From the NCBI GenBank assembly GCA_029204045.2, contig JAQNDB010000091.1:62001-126000 (forward strand): DNA of 64,000 bases. Reading direction: 5' to 3'. The notes beneath the pieces were generated by a model. The model did no database searches. It saw only the letters and a program-made list of their open reading frames with translations, and had not been told where the DNA came from. The translations under genes and the position numbers were made by a program. Shown one piece after another: positions 24,444-32,370 of this stretch (within the stretch, counting starts at the first letter, position 1; the number at the start of each line of letters is the position of its first letter). The stretch is from Tillandsia leiboldiana. Its lineage: Eukaryota; Streptophyta; Magnoliopsida; Poales; Bromeliaceae.

Positions 24444-24534
24444 GCCGAGGCAGGTGCTCGACGGCCGAGGCAGGTGCTCGGCGGGGGACACCGGGGCAGG
24501 GGTTCGGTGCGGTGGTCGGGAAAGGTGCCCGGTT
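24444..24534 (+). other. Four tandem hairpins with GCAGGTG-like loops, D LTR
   Basis: Stems differ while the 7-base loops are GCAGGTG, GCAGGTG, GCAGGGG and AAAGGTG. Stems: GCCGAG/CTCGAC (one mismatch), GCCGAG/CTCGGC, ACCGGG/TTCGGT and GGTCGGG/CCCGGTT (the last two using G-U pairs). Confidence 0.6.
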
Positions 24535-24943
24535 TTGCTTGGTGCAGGGTGTGATTGTTGTTGATGGTGATTGAGGTGGACGGTTGCTCTGGTTACCGTG
24601 GTTTGCCTTATTTTAGCCCTTTTTGCATATTATTTTATTTCTAGTCACTGACTTCCCACTCCGTGACAGGTTCGTCCAGGGGCGAGTGCTAGGGCACCAG
24701 TGAGGCCGCGAGGGTGCTGTTCTGACATTTAGCGACTTCAGACACAGTGACTCTTCTTTCCCTTTTTCTTTTATTACTCATGTTAGTTAGTCGTGGATTG
24801 CGATACCCCCGTGGGATCGAAGTGGATGTTGCCTCTTCTTTTATATTTGCGAATGAATGTTGTTCCTCTCCTTACTTGGCCGTTTTTTTTTAAACTACGA
24901 GAAAACAAAGAAAACCGTTTGCGAAAATCGCTTTTAAAACGTG

Positions 24944-25032
24944 GGTGTCGTGTGGGCACCGGTTTTTAAAACCCTGTGGAATTTATGTGATTGCGAACTG
25001 GTTTTACAAAATTCGGCATCGGGTGGGTGCCG
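24944..25032 (+). other. Two U5 hairpins with GNGTG loops, D LTR
   Basis: Stem GGTGTC/GGCACC with loop GTGTG (24944-24960) and stem CGGCATC/GGTGCCG with loop GGGTG (25014-25032). Pitch about 70 bp. Equivalent hairpins occur in A, B and C. Confidence 0.7.
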
Positions 25033-25260
25033 ATTTTGTTACGGAATTTGAGTTGGCGTATTTCGTGAATTCGGTTAAGTCTTGAAGATTGAAGATAAAG
25101 AAGGTTGGATCATATAACTCAATCTCAAGAAAGAAGAATTCAAAGGGATCAGGTATGTTTAACTAATTATTTTTGATGATCCGAATACTTATAGTATAGA
25201 AACACTTGGATGAATTTTTAATTGCATAAAAATCAAAAACTGGACATGGGACATGTTCAG

Positions 25261-25545
25261 GATCCGGATCAGACATTCCAATCCGGATCCCGAAGGGTGT
25301 TTGTTCATATGTGAATTCAATCCGGATCGTAGCTTATTTTGATTCGGATCCCGAACACTGGTTCTTACCATAATTTATGGACGATCCGGATCCGACATTT
25401 CAATCTGGATCCCGAACGTTGGTGTTTGGTGAATTGTATGAACGATCCGGATCAGGCACTTCGATCCGGATCCCGAACCTTCGTTTTTCTGGAAACTGTC
25501 TGTCTCGCTACTGCAATCCGGATCGCCGAACTCCGATCCGGATTG
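25261..25545 (+). promoter_or_regulatory. GATCCGGATC dyad array in Copia III U3
   Basis: Five pairs of ATCCGGAT palindromes (some with one mismatch) start near 25261, 25320, 25382, 25444 and 25515; within a pair the two start points are about 20 bp apart, i.e. two helical turns. CCCGAAC follows the second member of four pairs. The array ends about 65 bp before the TATA box. Confidence 0.65.
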
Positions 25546-25610
25546 CCGTCCTAAAAAATTCCAGAAAAGGTTAGTTTTTGATTCTTATTCTCTTCCAATG
25601 GTTTCTAACC

Positions 25611-25619
25611 TATAAATAG
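25611..25619 (+). promoter_or_regulatory. LTR TATA box, Copia III
   Basis: TATAAATAG between the dyad array and the hairpin array. Transcription would start roughly 30 bp downstream. Confidence 0.75.
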
Positions 25620-25895
25620 ACCCTATGATTCCTTTTCTAGGGTAAGCCGCATAAGCCAAGAAAAAATCAATAGACGGCCACAAAAAGAGATATCCACCTA
25701 TAGAGAAGAAAGGAAATCAATAGATCTAATTCTATGTTTCTACATCTATATTGATTGATTTGATTCTAGGTTTTCATACTCAGATTTTGAGTAGAATCAA
25801 ATCAATGAATACTTAGATGGTATTTCCGATCTATTTCTAATCTAAGTATTCGGCGGATCATCACCACCCAAAAACAACGATTTATCCCAAATCGG

Positions 25896-26080
25896 CGCGT
25901 GGACTCGCGTGGCCTTGTGGATTCAAGGTGCAACCGCTCTCGTGGATTCGGAGTGAGGTACGTTCGTGGATTCGAAGCGTGCTACTGGGTGAAGACCGTG
26001 GATTCGGTCGGACGTCGAGGAGTCGACGTTGGACATCGTGGATTCGGCGTTGGACGCAGATCGTGGATTCGAGAAGCGTT
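25896..26080 (+). other. Constant-loop hairpin array in Copia III R/U5
   Basis: Eight inverted repeats. Loops are TGGATT except TGGACT (first) and AGGAGT (sixth). Stems differ: CGCG/CGCG, CCTTG/CAAGG, CTC(T)CG/CGGAG, TTCG/CGAA, GACCG/CGGTC, ACGTCG/CGACGT, then two weaker ones. The partial second LTR (27883-28067) restores the seventh stem to ACGTCG/CGGCGT with a G-U pair. Confidence 0.75.
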
Positions 26081-26375
26081 GCGGAGCGAGCGGAGAAGAT
26101 CAACTAGGAGCGTATGGAAAAAGGTTGAGTCGTCTGTGAGTACAGTATATCACCTTTGTACGTGTTATAATTCTAGTGGATTTCACCGTGTTATCGGTCC
26201 CGTGGTTTTTTACTCCGGTTTGGAGTTTTCCATGTAAAAATCTTGCGTGTTATTTTTATTTCTGCATTGGGTTTTATTGCGCAATAATTTTTGAGTGTTT
26301 AAACATTTACACCTATTCACCCCCCTCTAGGTGTTTTTTCCCCTATTTAGATCATTATTAATATAACCCAACAAG

Positions 26376-26393
26376 TGGTATCGGAGCGGGAAT
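26376..26393 (+). other. Primer-binding site, Copia III
   Basis: TGGTATCGGAGCGGGAAT two bases after the LTR. One A-to-G change against the usual TGGTATCAGAGC. The duplicate LTR has its own copy at 28363-28380. Confidence 0.8.
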
Positions 26394-26406
26394 AGGGTTG
26401 TAAACA

Positions 26407-27427
26407 ATGGTTGAAGGTGGAAACATCAACAGACCTCCATTCTTCGATGGAACAAATTATGCGTACTGGAAAGTACGGGTGAAAGCCTTTTTAATTTTCA
26501 TCAATGAACGGGTGTGGCAATCAATTGAATTAGGATGGTCTAATCCAACTGAAATTATTGCTGATGTTCGCACCATCAAACCTAGGTCGAAATGGACCAA
26601 GGAAGAGATAGATTTTTCTTCTTACAATGGCAAAGGGATTAATGCTCTATTTAATGCTTTGTCTCAAACTGAGTTCTCTCGCGTCTTAGCATGTGAGACT
26701 GCGAAAGAAATCTGGGATGTTCTTCAAGTTACACATGAGGGAACTAACCTTGTGAAGATTCAGAAACTGCAAATGCTTACGAGCAAGTTTGACTCTATTT
26801 TCATGGCAGAAAATGAATCCTTCACAGACTACTATACACGATTGCAAGACATCGTAAACACATGTGCTAACTTGGGAGAGAAGCTTCCAGAATTTAAAGT
26901 TGTAAGAAAAATATTAAGAACTCTTCCTGAAAGATTTCGTTCCAAGGTTACGGCCATTGAAACTATTAAACACCCGGACGAAATCCGTGTAGAAGAATTA
27001 GTTGGTTCATTACAAACTTATGAAATGACATTTCCTACTAACTATTCTTCTGGAAAAGCATCTACTTCTAAGTCTTCAGGTTATGCTTTGAAAACAACAA
27101 AAGAAGAAGACGCGGATTCATCCTCCTCAGGCGATGACGAGAACCTATCTATGGAGGACTTTGAGAAGCAGCTTGCTCTCTTGACAAAAAATTTTCGCCG
27201 AAACTTTCGGAGGGGTAATTCAAGTAAAACTCCATCCTCCGGAAAGTGGAAGAAAGGCAAAGGTTTTTCAAGCGAAAAGTCAAGAAAGCAAGAGAACTTC
27301 TCAAAGGATAAGAAAAGCTCAGAAGGACAAGTCTAATGCTTCAAGTGCCGAGGATACGGCCATATCTCAACGGATTGTCCAAATAAGAATCCGTCCAAGA
27401 AGAAGGCGATGCAAGCCGTCACTTGGG
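26407..27427 (+). pseudogene. Copia III gag, first copy, truncated
   Basis: From ATG 26407 (MVEGGNINRPPFFDG) the frame is open for 309 codons through the UBN2-type capsid region and the basic region. A CAA-to-TAA change (27334-27336) then stops it directly before the knuckle CFKCRGYGHISTDC, which is still readable. The gag sequence ends at the duplication junction near 27427, in the middle of the codons for AVTW. Related gag proteins package element RNA. Confidence 0.88.
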
Positions 27428-28360
27428 AACGATCCGGATCAGGCACTTCGATCCGGATCCCGAACCTTCGTTTTTCTGGAAACTGTCTGTCTCGCTACTG
27501 CAATCCGTATCGCCGAACTCCGATCCGGATCGCCATCCTAAAAAATTCCAGAAAAGGTTAGTTTTTGATTCTTATTCTCTTCCAATGGTTTCTAACCTAT
27601 AAATAGACCCTATGATTCCTTTTCTAGGGTAAGCCGCATAAGCCAAGAAAAAATCAATAGACGGCCACAAAAAGAGATATCCACCTATAGAGAAGAAAGG
27701 AAATCAATAGATCTAATTCTATGTTTCTTCATCTATATTGATTGATTTGATTCTAGATTTTCATACTCAGATTTTGAGTAGAATCAAATCAATGAATACT
27801 TAGATGGTATTTCCGATCTATTTCTAATCTAAGTATTCGGCGGATCATCACCACCCAAAAACAACGATTTATCCCAAATCGGCGTGTGGACTCGCGTGGC
27901 CTTGTGGATTCAAGGTGCAACCGCTCTCGTGGATTCGGAGTGAGGTACGTTCGTGGATTCGAAGCGTGCTACTGGGTGAAGACCGTGGATTCGGTCGGAC
28001 GTCGAGGAGTCGACGTTGGACGTCGTGGATTCGGCGTTGGACGCAGATCGTGGATTCGAGAAGCGTTGCGGAGCGAGCGGAGAAGATCAACTAGGAGCAT
28101 ATGGAAAAAGGTTGAGTCATGTGTGAGTACGGTATATCACCTTTGTACGTGTTATAATTCTAGTGGATTTCACCGTATTATCGGTCCCGTGTTTTTTTAC
28201 TCCGGTTTGGAGTTTTCCACGTAAAAATCTTGCGTGTTATTTTTATTTCCGCATTGGGTTTTATTGCGCAATGATTTTTGAGTGTTTAAACATTTACACC
28301 TATTCACCCCCCTCTAGGTATTTTTTCCCCTATTTAGATCATTATTAATATAACCTAACA
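27428..28360 (+). repeat. Copia III second, 5'-truncated LTR
   Basis: It matches 25441-26373 almost base for base, starting inside the dyad array and retaining TATA box, hairpins and the CTAACA end. The junction with gag at 27427-27430 shows only 2-3 bp of shared sequence (GAA). It lacks most of U3, so it is neither a complete LTR nor a separate insertion with a TSD. Confidence 0.88.
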
Positions 28361-28393
28361 AGTGGTATCGGAGCGGGAATAGGGTTATAAACA

Positions 28394-28669
28394 ATGGTTG
28401 AAGGTGGAAACATCAACAGACCTCCATTCTTCGATGGAACAAATTATGCGTACTGGAAAGTACGGATGAAGGCCTTTTTAATTTCCATCAACGAACGGGT
28501 GTGGCAATCAATTGAATTAGGATGGTCTAATCCAACTGAAATTATTGCTGATGTTCGCACCATCAAACCTAGGTCGAAATGGACCAAGGAAGAGATACAT
28601 TTTTCTTCTTACAATGGCAAAGGGATTAATGCTCTATTTAATGCTTTGTCTCAAACTAAGTTCTCTCGC
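28394..28669 (+). pseudogene. Copia III gag, second copy, cut by gypsy A
   Basis: It repeats the first 92 codons of the copy at 26407 with few changes and ends at TTCTCTCGC, where gypsy A begins (TGTAATAACC). The left target flank of A is CTCGC (28665-28669). Confidence 0.88.
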
Positions 28670-29385
28670 TGTAATAACCGTGGGTTTATTTTCTTTTGGC
28701 CCTTCTTTTGAAGTTTTATTGGACCACTTTTCGACTAAGGGGTCCGGGGTGTGATTTATTTTTCGTCGTTCTGGGCAGACCGTCGGGGCTCGCGGGTATT
28801 TTTGGATCATAAAGCTCGCGAAACGGAAACCGGCGGCGCGATCGGTTTTGGATTCCGACTCCGGAATCTCCCAGAATAAATTCCGAAAGTTCGTTTAGCA
28901 GTTCAGGCGACTTACACGACTATCGAGGCGAGCCGGACCCTGGTTAGTACCCAAACTGGTTTTACTTATAGTCAAAGGTGGGGTTTTCCATTTCCGCTTC
29001 TTGATTCACCCGATCACCCAATTTTATGACTTAGGAATTTTGGGGATCAAGTACTCGTCAATTGCACCCAAACAGCTAATTAACCCTTGGGAAACTAGGG
29101 TTCCCTATCGTTCCCCTTTCTTGTGCGTGAGAGCCCCATTTTCCTCCCCATCTCTAACAAGGCGGCGTGAAGAACCAAGATCGTGACAAGGAGACGAGAA
29201 GAGATTGATCGCCTCCCCCGCAAAGATCCGACGAACGCGAAGAGGACGATCCCTCTCCTTCGCCCGGTACCGACGAAAACAAGGTGAGCCGTGCTTTCGT
29301 TTTCGTTCCTTGTCTTTTCTCGTTACGAACGAGGGGGGGGGGGGGGTTTCTTGATTTCGTCGAAGGTGGAGGGAGAGGGGCGAGC

Positions 29386-29950
29386 CACCCGCATGCGGGG
29401 CGCCGCGCGGGGAAACCCGCGCATGCGGGGGCGCCGCGCGGGGCACCCACATGCGGGGCGCCGCGCCGCGCAACCCGCGCATGCGGGGGCGCCGCGCGGG
29501 GCACCCGCATGCGGGGCGCCGCGCGGGGTAGCCCGCGCATGCGGGGGGCACCGCGCGGGGCAACCCGCATGCGGGGCGCCGCGCGGGGCAGCCCGCGCAT
29601 GCGGGGGCACCGCGCGGGGCAACCCGCATGCGGGGCGCCGCGAGGGGCAGCCCGCGCATGCGGGGGCGCCGCGCGGGGCAGCCGCATGCGGGGCGCCGTG
29701 CGGGGCAGCCCGCGCATGCGGGGGCACCGCGCGGGGCACCCCCATGCAGGGCGCCGCGCGGGGCAGCCCGCGCATGCGGGGGCACCGCGCGGGGCAACCC
29801 GCATGCGGGGCGCCGCGCGGGGCAGCCCGCGCATGCGGGGGCGCCGCGCGGGGCACCCGCATGCGGGGCGCCGCGCGGGGCAGCCCGCGCATGCGGGGGG
29901 GGGGGGGGGCACCGCGCGGGGCAGCCCGCGCATGCGAGGCGCCGCGCGGG
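29386..29950 (+). repeat. GC-rich tandem array in A LTR
   Basis: A unit of about 60 bp is made of two similar halves built on GCATGCGGGGCGCCGC and GCGCGGGGCAGCCCGC. About nine units occur here and about seven in the 3' LTR copy (44400-44808). GCATGC palindromes repeat every 25-35 bp. All ORFs over it on both strands are compositional. Confidence 0.85.
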
Positions 29951-30457
29951 CAGCAGGGCGGCGCAGGGCTTAGTCGCCGCCGTCGGGAGCAGATTAGTGT
30001 TCGGGGCTTTTCTTTGATTTTATCTATCGGGTTTTGACTTCCCGCCCGGGGATCCTGTTTGTAGCTTCGGGGAGCGTGCCGGGACACGGGGGAGTCGAGC
30101 GTGGAACGTTACAAGTGACAGGTGGGTTTTATTTTTAAGTTCTAACATTTAGCTCTATCATGTTGGATGGGGTCAATCTTATGTGTACTTGGGTTAAATA
30201 CTGATGGGTGATAGACACTACACGTTTAATCGTGCTGACTCTTAAAAATTCTATGGATCTCGTACTTGGGTTAAACATTGTAGGAAGGCATAAATTAATC
30301 GCTTATGGTCTTACGGTTCTTATGCTTGGATATATGCTGTTTCACATGGTTCGCTTACACGTATTTATATATGCCGTTTCATATACTGTTTCATATGCTT
30401 CTCATACATGGATATGTATATATTGTTTCACGGTTACTATGCTCGAGGTTGCAACAC

Positions 30458-30497
30458 GCGCACCCGCGGTTTGGCCACCGCGAAGGGTGCGCTTTTC
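30458..30497 (+). other. Conserved nested hairpin, A LTR
   Basis: Outer stem GCGCACCC/GGGTGCGC, inner stem GCGGT/ACCGC, loop TTGGCC, followed by CTTTTCCGAAAAAG. It shares position and loop with D, B and C. Confidence 0.75.
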
Positions 30498-31091
30498 CGA
30501 AAAAGTGGTCCATGACCCGTGTATACCCACGAGGTGACATAGTGGGGCCCCTTATTAGTTGTGTGGTTTGAGGCGCCGAGGTGCGAGCGGGGCGACCCGT
30601 CGGTTTAGTTGTCCGACGTGGTCGGGTTTCTGCAGGTACGGTATGGGCCGTCGGTTTAGTTGTCCGACGTGTTCGGATCTTACAGGATACAGGTGTACAG
30701 GTTACCTCCCCACCTTGAGAGGGTGGTTGCTCCGGTTATCTTCACGGTTTGTTTTATTATATTTTCCTGCTCTACTATTTTTACGTCACTGACTTCCCGC
30801 TTCGTGACAGGGCTCAGACGGGGGGAGAGGTAGGCGGCGGTGAGGACGGGACAGGAGCAGTTGGGTCGCTGGGGACCCGGGACCGTATTTCTTCTTTCAG
30901 TCTTACTTTTCATCTCTACTGTAGTTATGTGAGAGGTTCTCGATACCCTTGTGGGGTCGGCGTGGATGTCGGTACGGGATGCTTTTGGTTATCCTCTTAT
31001 GCGTTACTCTTCCTTCTATTTCTACTGGCCATTTGAAATGAAAAAGGGCAAAAGCCAAAGAAAAGATTGCGAAAACCGTTTTTAAAATCTA

Positions 31092-31247
31092 AGTGTCGTG
31101 TGGGCACTGATTTCAAAACTCTGTGGATTTATGGATTGCGAAATGGATTTCACAACTTGGGTGTCGGGTGGGCACCGTTTTCAAAACCTTGGGGTTTTAT
31201 GCTGATTCCGAAACTCGCTTTCAAAACGCAAGCGCCGGGTAGGCGCT
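31092..31247 (+). other. Three U5 hairpins, A LTR
   Basis: Stems AGTGTC/GGCACT (31092-31108), GGTGTC/GGCACC (31160-31176) and AGCGCC/GGCGCT (31231-31247), with loops GTGTG, GGGTG and GGGTA. Pitch is about 70 bp. Each stem has six pairs, allowing G-U. Confidence 0.75.
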
Positions 31248-31560
31248 CTTTTAAAAACTGTGGATTTATCCTTTCCAAACTGATCGGCCATACGTCTTAA
31301 ATGAATTAGAATGCTGGTTGTATGTTTAGAACTGTTGTGATTGATTGGTTGTGTATGTTTGGAACATGTACTGAACGCCACGCCGTGCATATACAGGGGA
31401 GGCTCTGTCCGTTTACAGGGTGATCCCGTATGTATGGCGTGTCTGGGCATGCACTGGGGAAGAGGGTTTCTCTTTTATCAAAAAAAATTTACACGTCGAA
31501 TGGTTGACTTCTGTGAATCGTTTCCGCTCAAAATAAACCCCCGGGGCGTGACAGATTAAA

Positions 31561-31573
31561 AGGTATCAGAGAG
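31561..31573 (+). other. Mutated primer-binding site, Gypsy A
   Basis: AGGTATCAGAGAG lies 7 nt after the LTR. Two changes against TGGTATCAGAGCG suggest a decayed site. Confidence 0.65.
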
Positions 31574-31680
31574 TTCTCTCAATCACAACAGTTAGTGCCG
31601 ACATCCGTGGGAACACCTCACTTACCTACACATGAATGAAATGGGTAGGGCATAGGACTGTAGTACGCGAGCGATCGAAA

Positions 31681-31704
31681 GGGGGGGGGGGGGGGGGGGG
31701 GGGG
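31681..31704 (+). other. Run of 24 G in the leader of Gypsy A
   Basis: A G homopolymer between PBS and gag. C (27 G) and B (13 G on its sense strand) have one at the same place. Exact length may be unreliable in any assembly. Confidence 0.8.
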
Positions 31705-31827
31705 AGTCCGAGTTCTTTCTTTCGCTTAGGGATTCGTTGCCCCGTCGCTAATTAGCAAAGGCTAAAGCTGACTTTCTTTGTGTGTATACAGATAAAGGGC
31801 CGACCTAGCAAGCAACCGGCGACGGGA

Positions 31828-32370
31828 ATGGACCTTGCCGACGAAGCCAATCGCCTGCTCCGCAACCAGCTGCGCGACGTGGCTGGGCAACTGCTGACTC
31901 TCGCGGAGCGCCTGAGCTTGCTGATACAGGAACTCGAGGGCGTCGATCGATTCCGGGGCGGCAGCAGAGGCGTTGCCCCTCCCGGGATGCCACCGACGGG
32001 CCCTCCCATCTTCCAGGAGGCTGCTAACTTGGCCGGATACACCAATGTAGAGCGCGCCCGGCAGGAACACTCTTACCCCGAGTCGGCCGGGGACCCCCAT
32101 CGGAGGGGCCGGGCGAGCAAACGCCCGAGAGCCGGGCAGAACCTCGGGCAGAGGACGGAGGAGAGACTTAGGCCCCCGAAGCCGTGCGTCATATGCGACA
32201 ACGCACACCTCACAACGAGTTGCCCGTGGCGGGACGGACACTGCTTCCGGTGTGGCAGGCCGGGCCACACGCGTCAGGAGTGCCCTCTGAAGCCGGCTGT
32301 CAATAGACCCCCGGCGCCGCGACATGTTGAGCCTAAGGGAACTGATGCCCCCACCCCCCAAGGGGGCACC
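31828..32370 (+). pseudogene. Gypsy A capsid-less gag-like ORF, N-terminal part
   Basis: The frame starts at ATG 31828 (MDLADEANRLLRNQL), a leucine-rich coiled coil of about 35 residues, followed by a Gly/Pro/Arg linker and the first knuckle pair (CVICDNAHLTTSC, CFRCGRPGHTRQEC). No capsid (retrotrans_gag) domain lies between coil and knuckles, unlike element B. It is interrupted at GGCACC by element C; the frame resumes at 41105 without change. An acceptor-like TATACAG just upstream (31791) leaves a further 5' exon possible. Confidence 0.75.

Larger units (their letters stand above)
18981..25036 (+). mobile_element. Gypsy D: degraded Ty3/gypsy (Tekay-like), both ends cut by insertions
   Basis: Plus strand: truncated double-knuckle gag, spacer, RT-RNase H remnant, integrase with chromodomain-like tail, stem-loop, 3' LTR. 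Copia I interrupts gag on the left and Copia III interrupts the 3' LTR on the right, so the rest of D must lie outside the window. It is the oldest layer visible. LTR start TGTAAGACC and pol sequence group it with element B. Confidence 0.85.
22759..25036 (+). repeat. Gypsy D 3' LTR, truncated by Copia III
   Basis: It begins TGTAAGACCTGG and runs 2278 bp until the Copia III start TGTTACGG. It carries a GC-rich array, splice-like sites, and three hairpin modules shared with A, B and C. The last few hundred bases, by comparison with B, are displaced to beyond the window. Confidence 0.88.
25037..26373 (+). repeat. Copia III 5' LTR
   Basis: 1337 bp, TGTTACGG to CCCAACA, followed by AG and a PBS. 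In order it has the dyad array (25261-25545), TATA box (25611-25619) and hairpin array (25896-26080). It is the best-preserved plus-strand example of this LTR architecture. Confidence 0.92.
25037..28669 (+). mobile_element. Copia III: SIRE-type copia element with LTR-gag tandem duplication
   Basis: Plus strand: complete 5' LTR, PBS, gag, then a second partial LTR, PBS and gag, after which gypsy A interrupts. It inserted into the 3' LTR of D; left flank GATTT (25032-25036). Everything after gag, and its 3' LTR, must be outside the window. Confidence 0.88.
28670..31553 (+). repeat. Gypsy A 5' LTR
   Basis: 2884 bp, TGTAATAACC to CGTGACA. It has the gypsy LTR layout of this window: GC array, splice-like sites, nested hairpin, TTTAGTTGT-loop hairpins (about 30596-30670) and U5 hairpins. 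No clear TATA box was identified. Confidence 0.9.

Noticed and set aside
25261..25545. Regularly spaced palindromes that might be a CRISPR array
   Set aside because: Spacers are not unique sequences of constant length, repeats are 10 bp, and the context is a plant LTR.
27428..28669. Second LTR-gag of Copia III as a separate inserted element
   Set aside because: It starts inside U3 with no LTR terminus or target repeat and matches the first copy along its length, so internal duplication is the better reading.
29105..30087. Long overlapping ORFs on both strands (229-259 codons) with repeated Ala/Arg/Gly/Pro
   Set aside because: They lie over the GC-rich LTR array; lack of stops follows from base composition, and all six frames are open together.
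31762..32361. Minus-strand ORF of 199 codons (and 299 codons at 35804-36703)
   Set aside because: Antisense shadows of the zinc-knuckle gag ORFs, which carry the recognisable motifs.
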